From NCBI RefSeq assembly GCF_000002075.1, contig NW_004797316.1:1299560-1363559 (forward strand): DNA of 64,000 nucleotides, written 5' to 3'. The notes beneath the pieces are model-generated. The model was not told the DNA's origin and did no database searches. It saw only the letters and a list, made by a program, of their open reading frames with translations. Both the position numbers and the translations under genes were made by a program. This document shows positions 13,101-25,800 of this stretch, in pieces (position 1 is the stretch's first letter; each line of letters opens with the position of its first letter). This stretch comes from Aplysia californica (Eukaryota > Mollusca > Gastropoda > Aplysiida > Aplysiidae).

Positions 13101-16100
13101 TTACAAGAGAGTAACAAACATAAAAAAGAAAAAGGGGAGATCAGGACGAAAGATGTTTCATAGGAAAGAAGAAGCAAACCACACCAGAGCACCCGCCAAC
13201 CACCCACCTAAAGTAAGTGGCACTGCCCCGGGGGGGTAGAAAATGAAAGGAGTTAAGCTATTACTGTTGGGCAAACTCTTAATAGCTTCTCTGAATTTAA
13301 ACAGCTGCTAAAGAAAAGAGAAGAAAAACAGTTTGATGCAATGTCAGGACTTTATGAACGCACTGTACATAGACTGACGTAGAGAAAAACAAACCAACAA
13401 GTTTACCACCTTCTAAACACTAGTCCAGAACTGTCACAACAGATAAAATCAAGAAAATTACAGTATTTCGGACACATAAAATGCCATTCCTTAATCTGCA
13501 GGACTATACTAGAGTGTAAACAAGACCGAGAGACACTGATGATAAGATTGGGGTCTACGGGAGCCATGGTGGCTAGGTGCACCCCAATTGGGGACCACCT
13601 AGATACCATGAATATGTAGTTCACAATTGGGGTCTACCTAGACAAGTCCTTAAATGACACTTTGAATATGAGCGGTATTCAAAAGATACTGTATCATGTT
13701 GGTGCTCTGATAAAACCCTAACTCGGATTTTTGCAAAAATCATTTCTTTGCACCAAAAGATTCCTGATACCTTGCTATACAATGTGTAAAACATTCAATC
13801 CAAATTCAAACTATAAGTGCTCAAAAATGCACTGTAAATTCTGCACACACCTTGCTATCCATCAAAATAACATAAAAGATTGAACCTCGCTAACGTGATA
13901 TATCTGATTCCATCAGAGCACCAGTAAAGCTCCGCAGATCATTGAAGAATTGAACATTGCCATCTTGATCCACATGGTCACTTACTTTATATCAATTTCA
14001 CTTGATGTGTTGACGGACAAAGAACTTTTCCCCCACGCAAAACATGTGCGGTATCGTGGGGAAATCAGGTGCTCGTCAAAATAACGAAATAGAAGAAACA
14101 GGCAATTTTTATCCATTTTGGGGGGGGGGGGGGGGGGGGGTAGGGTAAACTCTTATGACGTTTCAACTCTTATGATGTTTCCATTTCCACGTGAATGTTT
14201 TTTAAAAAGTTGATTAACGGTACAAAATATGCGCTTTATCAGTTTTCAAGGACTCTTTACCTCTTGGCGTTACCAAATCTTGGTGGCCATTTTCTCGCTA
14301 ATTTCACCACTGAAACCAAGCGACCTCACTTCAATCGCAGATATCTTGACTTCTATTCAAGATATTTGGCTTTTTTTTTCCATTGAAAGCAAAACAAACT
14401 TTCAGATGATACCAGTAACTACACATGCCCAAAAATTGAAGAGCGCCTGATTTCACAGCGTTGTTACATATATAGCTCACTAGCTGGACATCGGGACACT
14501 ATAAAACAATCCAGAGCATAAACATACGCTTTTGAAGACAACCCAAAGACAGCGAGGTTGAATTGGAGCAAGCGAAAACGATACATCCCACTAACATCCT
14601 TCCTGTAAAGAATGTTTTGTCATGCGCCCAGGTAAAAGACATACTTTTTTGTAGGATTTTGTCAAAGGCCCATCACATTACACTGGCAAAATTTGTTTGC
14701 CCAAGTGTTTACATTACAGTGTCCGACAGTTTTTATTGTCTCCCCTGAAAAATTTGCAAATTAAAGTTAACAAGTTTCAACAGAGCACCGACGATATAGT
14801 TCAGTGTTGTAAACACTTTCACATTCACGATGTACTTTTAAGTTCATCATAGCCAATTTACATACAAGTTAAGGGCCTAATTAATTAGCCTTGAGCTGAT
14901 AAAATCAACATAAAACATAAAATAATGGGTATTTTTATTTTTTTAACAAGAAACAGATTCCTATAAAGTGAACAACTTTCACTGAATCTCACCTCTCATG
15001 GCGAGCTGGTCTCTCCTCTCTTCGGTTTTCATATCGAGGTGGTCTTTCTTGTTCACGTCTTTCAAAACGTTCTGCTTTTCTTTCATAACGAGGTGGTCGT
15101 CTGGAGAGAAAAAATATTATGACCATGTAGAAAATCTTACGTTAGCAGTGAACAGGTCTGACATGGTATACACTCAACAAATTTCTCATATGTCCAGTCA
15201 TCACAACATAATTTCAAAATCCTTACATTAAAATCTTGACAAAAATTTTTTTTTTAGGCTCTGATAAGACTCCTGTACATTGTGAAACACCAGGTTAAAA
15301 GGCAAGGCAAAAGCTATTACGAACTGACTTACCCGTCTGATTGGTAACGTTCGTTCGGTCGTTTGCTGCCTGACCATTCTTCATCTCTAGAACCACGATC
15401 CAGATGACGTTTGAGAGGGCGCCGATCTTGAAGAACCCTGGACAGCAATAGAAATACTTTTAACATGTAATAGAGCCTACATGTTTCAACCGCATTCAGC
15501 AATTTTTTTTTAAACAAACTTTTTAGCAAATTTGATCAAGAGGGAGTCATTAAATATGTGAAAGTGTGTCAGAAAAACACCTAAATTCACAGAAAAAGGT
15601 CTGACCTGAGCCAAAGTATTTTCTTGGAGTATTAAATTAAAGAATACAACAGATTTTTAAAAATTGGCTTGAGCAGTTGTTTTTTTTAGGTGAAAATTTA
15701 TCAAGTCAAATAATTTTGGGGGGAAGTTTTAGAAAAATGGTGTAGTTTCTGTCTGCTACAAAAACTTAGAACAAAGCAATCAGACATATCCTACCTTTGT
15801 TGTTCTCTTCTGTAACTTTCCTGTTCTCTTTCAATCTGTAAACGTTCTGTCTCCAGCTTCAGGCGCTCTGTTTCCATCCTTTCACGCTCCAGTTCTTCCC
15901 TCATTTCCCTGCAAAAGACAAAGCAATTCACTTGACTCATCTTTACAAGAAGTATTATTAAAGAGTAGAAATATAAAGGGAAAAGCTCTCCTCTCTAAGA
16001 ATAGTATCAAGAACCAGCAGAACAAGAACAATAGACATGATAAGAACCAATTTCCTAATACAATTTATAAGAACGACTTGCTTTTAAAAAAACTTACCAA

Positions 16101-16734
16101 CATCAAAAGCATATCATTGAGTTAGAAACAATTTTTCAACACAATGTATTCCAAAAGAGGAAAAGCAGTTCCCATAAGCCACCATTTCAGATATAGATGC
16201 ATTCTCTAAACTGAAATTGGTAAGGAGCCAGAAAATGTTTTTGCCATGTTAAACATAGTGACAAATTTTAATGGGGCAAGGGCAGTTTGGGGAAAGGGTG
16301 AGGCAAATGAAATGCAGCAAAAGTGTTAGGTGACTGCATACCACTCACATGTACCTGCATTTTCATAACATGCTGTAATTTATGTGCACAAGGAGATGAT
16401 AACTGCACAAGGTATGAAACAGTGCTGACTATAGACTAAAAAGTGAGGCTCAGATCGCACCAGAGACAAATGTCAGGTTCAGACAGTAGAAGAAAGACCA
16501 AATATGTTCAAAACCTTGATTTATGTCACAACTGAATTGAAACATACAGTGGAAACCATATATAACAGGCTCGGAAATAACAGGGAACCAGTAATAACAG
16601 TGATTTTTTACATTCACATTTTTTCCTACTCTTCGTCTCTATTAAAAGCTATCGGCAATAACAGGGCCTCATCGGAGACCAATCGGCTATAGCAGGGGGA
16701 AAGTCTCGTTTTCAATGTGTAAAAGAGAGAGAGA

Positions 16735-16820
<86 letters not shown>

Positions 16821-19800
16821 CGCAGTGATGTGGCAAGCCCATGCAAGCCATGCCACTGCAAGCACACGCAGCGGTGAAGCGAGAGAGGGCTGCAGTGTGC
16901 TGCAGACTTCAATCTAGCCATAAGCCTAGCTACACGCACTTGTAATGTGTCATGCGCAGGCCTGCCACATGGTACTGGTGGCAAAGGAAACTACCCATAA
17001 ATTAATACAGTTGGATTTGTCCACAAATGTTTACTTCCCTTGCATTTCTGATTTAACAGGGATCTGATATAACAGGACTTTTTTACTGGTCCCACCATCC
17101 CTGTTATATCAGGTTTCCACTGTAATTTTCATATATAATGAGCAATTGCCAAAACGTGAGACTCTCTTGAGACTCAGTGGTGCAAAAAAATTTTTCTTAC
17201 CAATTTGACTCTCTTTTCTGTCAGTCACATATTGACATTTAGTGCTCGTATTCCTAGAGTATCAGAGCAAGGAGATGTAGGGTTTTGGAGATATGGGTCT
17301 ATTGGTTTGGCAACTACTGTATTTCTTGTATGTAACAGTGATGAAAAAACAGATAAGCAGTAGGGCAAATTATGGACTTTAAATTCCATTTATATAATAA
17401 ACAAAGACTTTGTACACTATGAACTCCATTCATAATGGTAATATGAATGACAAGCTTTGTAACAATGACGCAGTGCACAGAACATGTCATCATTGTTATG
17501 CACAAGAAAGGATACACATTGGACATTATCATTGACAACACATCACAATAGTGAAAGGCTGTACAAATACAGTTATCAAAGCCTCAGTACCAGAAAAACA
17601 CATGTGTAAAACAATTTTTTAACTAATATGAGGCAAAAGCACAAAATCAATGGAGCTGACTTGTACATAAGAGTGATGACAAACATGACTTGTACATAAC
17701 AATGATGACACAATGTACAGGAAAAGACAAAGTCATGCCTCCAGAGAGAAATGCACACTTTAAGAATTTTAAAAAAGCCAGGAGAGGTTTCTTTGCTTTG
17801 AAACAGATATCAGGTCATAAAGACAGTGGACGATCACAATTATGTTGCTAATTATGACAAACAGTACTCGTACATAACAATGGTGACAAAACATACTGGG
17901 AAAAGGTAAAATCATGCCTACAAAGAACAAATTTGCAGTAAGAGATACACAGATCAATAAAGGCGTATTTTGCTTCTGAATGAATCTTGTATGTATGAAA
18001 TATATGTTGAAAACTTCCGGCACGTCCCAAGTTGACGACAATCACGGCGAATGTTAAACAGCCGACCGAAATCGTAGATCTAGGAACCTGATGTTCCTTT
18101 CGCACATCGCGGCTTTTGAAGTATTGAATAAACGACAAAAAGCAAAAAGATTTAACCAGCTACGGTGATTCTACTTAAAAATAATGGTGTTTTCTGAAAC
18201 ACCTAGTCCGTGACGACACGACTGACGCACAAGTGATCCGAATTGTTTGTTTATTTGCAAACAAATAAACCCATTTCTTGAGCAAGTTAACCTTTCTCGA
18301 TGACAAATAGCATAGGATCAAAGCACACGTAAAAAAAAAACCACCCAAAAAGTACTAAATTTTGAACATTCTTGAAAGTTTGCATTGGTGTGCTCAAAAT
18401 GACACTCCAGGAATCACTAAAAAACGAACATTTTTGGCACAAAATTTACAAACTCAAGATTGTAAGCTGACATGGGGTCTGAAACTGCTAATGCAGGTTC
18501 AACATCCTATATTTGACAGGTGTATGAGTTTTGGAGGAATAAATACTAATGCATCACATTTTATGCACACTAATGTGAGATGTGTGTGTTTTTCCCCACG
18601 TTTTGGCAATGGCTCATATATTATTTTTAGAAAAGTGATAATTCTATACATGTACTTCACTGACCTAAGTCTGCGCCTCTCTCGCTCTAATTTGAGTCCT
18701 TCTTCTCCAAGGCGTTTCTCGACAAGTTGCTGTTTGTAATGCTCTCGCTCTATGCCCAGCTGACGTCTACGTTCTTCATGGCGAAGAAACATTTCTTTGT
18801 TTCTAAGCCTCATTCGGTCTCTTTCAGCCTGTACAGAAACAAACATGATCACAGTGTCAAGTACAAAAATCATAGCTATGCAAGTAGACACAGCAGATCA
18901 ACTTGTAATTACCAAATTAGTATGATAGATCAACTTGTCCTCCATTTATGGGTCATATATTGTCAACACGCTATGATAATGACTAAAATCAACAGTCTGA
19001 ACACATTAACCCTAACTCCCCCAGGATCGCCCGCGAATTTCATTACACGCGCCGACCTAGCCTCTTTAGAAACAAAGTCTCGCCTTGCTGAGACTCTGGG
19101 GCCGAGATTTCGATTTACATAGTTATTGCAAAATGTTTCTTCTTCCGTTTGATACCGAAACGAAATTTTTCGGGCCTGTAGTTTTAGTATTAGAGCCGAT
19201 CAAAGTGCATTCGCGTTTCCGACACTTTGAACGTGTCTCGACTTGTTGAAAAGCAACACAACTGAGTTTGAAAAAGGAAATAACGATGGATTTGAGCAAA
19301 AACAAGCACATGACAATTCAAGATGAACCAGATATTGATGAAAACGTTGCAGCAAGAGTTTGGGGTGATTCAGATTGATCAGATGTAGAATTTAGATCTA
19401 GGGCCCGATCGGGAGGCTGAGAGTGAGAGTGACGGGTCGGACACCCCCGATTGAACTTAAGTAAGAACATTTCCAACAGTTCTTTTTAAAAAATTTTTAA
19501 TAGTAGAGGTTTTATGCCGCTCACAACTGCATAAGGTCATATGAGCCAGGGGGTGGATGTCAAAAGAGAAGTCTTTACAGGGAATCAGGTTTACTCTGCT
19601 CACCTCTCTAGCTTCAACAGCACAAAGTCTGTTCCGACTTTCAAGGCACACCAGAAATATCAGGTCACAAGAGTGTGACAAACATACAAAAGAAGTAGAG
19701 GAAAACGACGATAGTGAGGATTAGGAAAGAAAAAGCAGCAGTTCCCTGTTCTAGTTCAGGCACAGTTGTGAGCGTGACGTTGAATCAGCCCATTTACAAT

Positions 19801-22800
19801 TCTACTGTGCATTAGAACGAGAAATGTTCCCCATTTGGAATGGCCTAAAAACACTTCAGTCAGTAGAACCGCTCGGGGGGGGGGTCCAACAGTTTGCGCA
19901 TACATAAAGATATATTTATCTGAAACTAGATCTACATTCATTTTTCGAACTTTTATTTTTTTCAGGATTTTGGGAATATGTTTAACATTTTTAAAATGTG
20001 CTATTTAAATGCTTGTATTCAAGGGAGGTGGCTTCCTTCCCCTTGCTTAGGATCTAGGAATGGACTTCCTGTCCAGACCCTTGTAAACAGATTCTCCTCT
20101 CCCCCCCCCCCCAATTCCCTTCCAGACTGGCCAGACTTTGAATTTAACAAGTTGGGAATTTCATAGCACCTATACCCCATTTTCTGTGATGAGAGTGCCA
20201 TGAATCAGCTGGATTTTGGCACAAGCCTTACCTAGACCATTTTCATATAATTATGATATCGCACATAAACACATTATCTATCTTGCATCATGAGTCCAGA
20301 CATATAATTTTAAAAATTGAAAAAGTTCAAATCCACAAGTAAATTTTCATGTTCATTATTTTTCTGTTGTATACAAAGTAAGATTACTACAAAAGAAGAA
20401 ATTCACGGAGATATCTAATAAAACCAAAGCAATCGAATAGACTTTAAACTCTTGAAACAACATGATTCAACTTTCTCAAACCAAACTTGCAGCATCAGCT
20501 TCCCTGTGGCAACAAAATAAAGAAACAGACTGTCAATTAACTCAGAACAACATTTTTACCTTTATTTTTTCAAAGGATAGAACATCCAATTCCCGTCTTG
20601 CTTTGTCTGACAGGTCAGACCTGTCCCTTGATATTCTTCTGTGGCCATCTAAAAAGGAGCACAGATTAATTGACACAATTCAAGACAGAAATTGACATAG
20701 GGAGAGAAATCCATAAAGGCAGAGAGATCCAAAGCTTCAAAACAAAAGAACTACATGAAGACCTCTCACATCAAAGAATGTTTATGTAGAACTAAGATAC
20801 TAAACCCTGACATGGTCTTTGAACACTGACCAACCTGCATTAAAAATGCTGTAAAATCAGAAGACCAACAGCTCTGAAGTTCAGCAAAAAGTCACTGTGA
20901 TATCATACAACTGCAAAAATGGACAGCTACACTGAGCTGAATATTTACAAAAAAATGCTAATTTCAATCAGAACATATACCTTTATTACGGACAGAGGCA
21001 TTAGCTTCAGGCATCCCTCATTTTTTCTCCTCAGTAATTCGTACCATAGCACTTGACAGTAGATTATCTTATCCATTCAGGATTTCAGAAACACCCCACC
21101 AAATAAGAGAGGCACAAAATAATAAAAGCTTGATGTTAAACAGTACAATGAATCGTTAAAAAGTTTTATTTAGAAAATTGTCTGTCCAACAAAGTTTTAA
21201 AAGACAACCATCGCAGCCATCAGAAATTTCCCAGAAGTCAAACTTTACTTACCACTGCTAGGTGAACGCCTTCGATCATTGCTTCTATGGCGTGAATGAC
21301 TCCGCGACTCTTCCCCTTTCTCCTCTTTCCCATCTTTTTCTGCAGTGTCTTTGCCTGGTTCTTTGTCTTTAACACCTTCCTTTTTCTCACCTGCACAATT
21401 AAAGAAACATGTGTCAATTTCTAGAAAGAGCAAGAAATATATAAAGAATATAAAAGAAACAAAAAGCCTGTCTAAGCTCAGAGCACCAAACACTTACGAA
21501 TAAGCATGAAAAGTTTTAAGGGATTGAAAAAAAATAGATTTTGAAAAATCATTATTGGTAACCCCAACACTTAAAATTTTAACGCGACAAAAAAAATTTT
21601 AACTATTTTTTTTAACGTATAGCTAGTAAGGGTTTCCATGGAGCAAACGCTGGTACTGAACGTATAATCAGGGGATCATTTCATGCCAGTGTCAGAAAAT
21701 TGAAATACAAATACTTCTTAATGCAGCGAATCTTAAATTCACTTTTTTCTATAAAGACTCAAATCAGCACCCTTGACCAAGTTCTCTTCTCATTCCCATT
21801 TATATCTTATTTATAAATTAGTCTTATTTAACAATAAGAAACTGACATAAATTCTTTAACTACAAGAAAAGGGGTCTCTGTACATAAAACAAATTTATAC
21901 AAGATTAGATAAAAGGGTCTATAAAATTTGCGTAGTTTGACCACTTTTAAAAATTAAAATAAATATAATTCTTACGTCTCAGAGTTTCATTGAGTGGCAT
22001 CATTTTCTATAATAAAAGCATTTTGGGTATTTTCCATGAGAATTGTTTCTTCAAGACTTACCCTCTTTCGCCTCCTCCTTACGGGCGGGAGCACTCTTTG
22101 GGTCACTTCTTCTGGATACTGGCCTGCTGTTAGGCTTCGAGGGGGACTTGATACCACTGGGAGGAAGAACTTTAGCCACAGCCTTTGCTCCCTGAGGCTC
22201 TGTCTTTGCCTGACAAAAATTTTTTTCTCAATGAAAACTTTAGAACATAAAGACCTCTGCAACAAATAAATTAATACTTCTTTGTATTCTAGAGAGAATT
22301 CAGAAAAATCAAAGAATGAGCACATATTACAAACCAAACAAATACATGATAAAACTGAAAATAAACCAATCTGTTTTGAACAGTAGCTAAAAGAGTCTCA
22401 CTGCTCACTTCTCAGAGTAAGTAAACACAACACATAGAAACCACCAATGACACCATTACCAAATGCAATGTTATAAATATTAATCTATTGAAAAAATTGA
22501 ACATATCATGCTTTAAGAAAGGTATTCCATCTTGAAAATAAAAAGGAAAACAACATTAACTCATAGGAGACTGGGCCTTTTTCAGGTCTACAAGTGGCAT
22601 TTTTGGGGGTATTTCAATATTTCAAACAAAACCCTTCCGAAAGACATACAACCACAATTCTTACACACATTACAGATCTAAACATGGCCAATATGATACA
22701 AAAAACAAAGGCAATATCTTTTATATTTTTTAGAAATTATTTTTCTAAAATGTGCTAAAATTTGTTGCTCGCAAAAAATGTTTGGGTAAAAAACAAAACA

Positions 22801-25800
22801 AAAAAATCACCTTTTGTGTTTCAAAATGAATAAAAAGTCCAAACTCATCAATACGCAGGTAATCGATATGATAATCCTTATGTCTTATCTGTGTAATCCA
22901 CTTCAGTGTGAAAAAAACAGGGCTCCAGACAAAGCAGAATTTTGCATTTAAAATCCTAGTCTAGACCTAGAGCATTCGCTATCAGAATCAGTGCTTTGAT
23001 GCTCAATTATATTGAAATCAGGACCCCCATGGTCTAAAATATCATATCCGAATTTTCAGAACTCTCAAAGCTGTCAAACACTTGAAAAATGTTTCCTTTT
23101 CGTGCTGCCAAGTGGGTGGTTGGCGGTCGCTCTGGTGTGATTCGCTCCTTCTTTCCTATAAAACATCTATCATCCTGATCTCTCCTACTTTTTTTGAACA
23201 TACTAAAACTAAACATGGTGCCATCGTACTGAAAAAGTGTTGAGAGAACAGACAGTCAGAGAAACGAAAATAGGGCTTGAGTGTGGGTAGATAACTCAAA
23301 AAGTTTCCAGCCAATTCCAGTGATACTTTGCACAAAATGAAACGAAGGTCGGCTGCATGGTAAGAGACGGTTCACATAGAGTTTGCGCACATACTTTACA
23401 GGGAAAAAACGCAAAACTTGTGCTCGCAGTGGGTGCGTGAACTGCCTCTCGAGAAAATATTGGTGCTCGAAAATGCTGCGTGGAACGTCTCCAGTGAGGT
23501 AAAAACTAAAAAGTATATTTACCCTTTCTACAGAAATCATGCGACCATGAAGTTCTGTGCGATGAAGGTGTTGAATACATTTTGTAGCTTCATCTGCAGA
23601 TCCCATGGTAACAAAACCATAGCACCGAGAACCAGGACATCTAGCATTCGTCACCACTTTAGCGCCAATTACCTGCATGAAAAGGTAGCATAATTTGAAA
23701 CTTGTCTAATGTTATATATTCATACATCTTTCTTTTTTTTTTTTAAACTAAAAAAGTGTCACATCATACCCAATAAGACTTTCTGCAGAACAATGTCAAG
23801 TAATAAGTCTAATATCATCAGCCAAGTCTAAGAAGTTTTCTTTTTACAAACAAGCAGTAATTTTTTTTAAAACAGACTAATGCTCTAATCTTACCTGTAC
23901 CTTGAGACAAAACAATTTTTTTAAAGCAGTGCTTCCACCAGCTGAAGCTGAAAAGTAAGGAAAATTCTGCGGGGGGCTTGGGGGCCGCATAGGCCCCCAG
24001 TAGGGTCCCGGTGGGGGGTCAGGGGGATTTGCCCCTGAAGAAATAGAAATTTAGTGCTTTTAGAGGGTTAAAAATGGCATTCAGGAGCCTGTTTGAAGAG
24101 ACTGCCTACAATCCAAAACATTTATTAGTTCGCCAACATTTTGTCTTGTTTGATTTTTTCACCTTCATATCATTCCATTGCTGGCAATGTTTAAAAGCAG
24201 GTTCCCCTTCCATTGCTACTACAATTCAATTAATTTGTCATCGCAAGATTGATAGAAGGCAAACCTGGGAATAATGAATAGATATGGACCTTCACAACAC
24301 CCAGCGTATACCCTAATTTTTCAAAATTTTCACTTCTGAATGTTGCATGTCACAACCTCAGAACACCACTTCGAATTATTTTTTATTTTAGTAGCATAAT
24401 TTCTTTTATCGCGTTCCCATGACGTAGAATCTTCGCACTGATAATTTCTCTAGATCTAGACAATAAATTTGCAAATAAGTTTCTTTCTGACAGTAATTTT
24501 CTGTCTAAGATCACAAGTCAATTTACTTGACAATGCGCATATTTTCCAGCCGCGGCAACAGTCTGAAGACAGACATATGGAATGACGGAATGAGTGAATG
24601 ATAGAAAGGAGGAAATCGGCACAAAAAGTTTGCCAGATTTTGATCAATCTGAAGGGAAAAATGTACTGCTGACCAACTCGCAATGAACAATTGGGGCATT
24701 GCGGAATAAAGGCCAATTGCAGGAAATGCGCAATCTGACAGGTCTCTGTAACATTAACTTATTGCCGAGAGAATTACCGTAAATACCCGTAGCTTATACA
24801 AGGCGATACAAAGGCGAGTACGGATCATTTGCTACGGAATTTCAGTAGATATCTAGTCCTTAAACCTGCATGTGAGCCTCAACCAGATTGTCTGAAAATT
24901 TTGCGCAACCCCCCCCCCCTCCCCAAAGAGCTTTTGTGGGTGTCATAAGGAAGGACTTCCGAGTAACGAGCGATCACCCTAACAAACACAACAAAGAAGA
25001 GACCTAACCCTACCCCAAGAACCTGCAATGAGCCTCATGTGAAAAGGCCAGCAAAAGTCAAAAATGAAAAACATTTTTAAAATTAAAAAACCACACTCCA
25101 AAACAAACAAGGCTTACAAGGAGCATAATATAATGGCCTACATCTACTTATTGCTAGATCTATAATAATAGGGTTTGATACAATAACACAATAGAATTGG
25201 AATATGAATCCTCAATATAGATCTAGATCTAGTAAACTAAACAAATCTAGATCTAGATCTAGAAGAACAAGTGAATAGGATCTAGGAATAGGCCTTGAAC
25301 TAGAAATCCGCATCCGATTCCGAACAGAGGGGCTCAGCTGAGTCTAGATTCTAAATAAATAAATAATTCTCGCACCTGATGAAATGCCCTTTACCAACAT
25401 TAATATTACAGCACAACCTATGATAGGGTTTGACAAAATAGAATTGGAATATGAATCCTCTATAGAGGTCTATAATGATCTATATAAATCTAGATCTAGA
25501 TCCTATTATCTAAGTGAGTCGGACTGGAATGAATCCACACGATCTGAACAATTGAATTTGTCAACAAAACGAAATTAAAAATGGCCGCTCGAGCACGAAA
25601 CTGAAAGTAGATAATTTAGGTCGTCGTCCTTTTTCGTATTCGCATTTCTACTCAGGTTCCGACAATTATGTCGGAAACGCCGACGTCGGCAGTCGGTGGT
25701 CGGCACGAAAACGAAAGTGCCGACAAAAGAAAAGGGGGACGCTGGCAGTCGGCCAGGCCTCGCACTTCTCACATTGACCGATACAGGTGGGCCTAGCGAT

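Larger units (their letters stand above)
13211..14992 (-). other. Left part of SAFB intron 17
   Basis: Holds a possible inverted-repeat element (13,879-14,563) and a G run. Two short stretches with CATGGTGGCTAGGTGC (near 12,430 and 13,564) suggest an older repeat split by the SINE cluster. Confidence 0.4.

Noticed and set aside
16626-16984. His/Thr-rich and Leu/Ser-rich open frames
   Set aside because: They are translations of the GA/GT microsatellite inside a MITE.
21987-22337. Open frame over SAFB exon 11
   Set aside because: Wrong frame; the frame giving [14 protein letters not shown] is in phase with exons 10 and 12.
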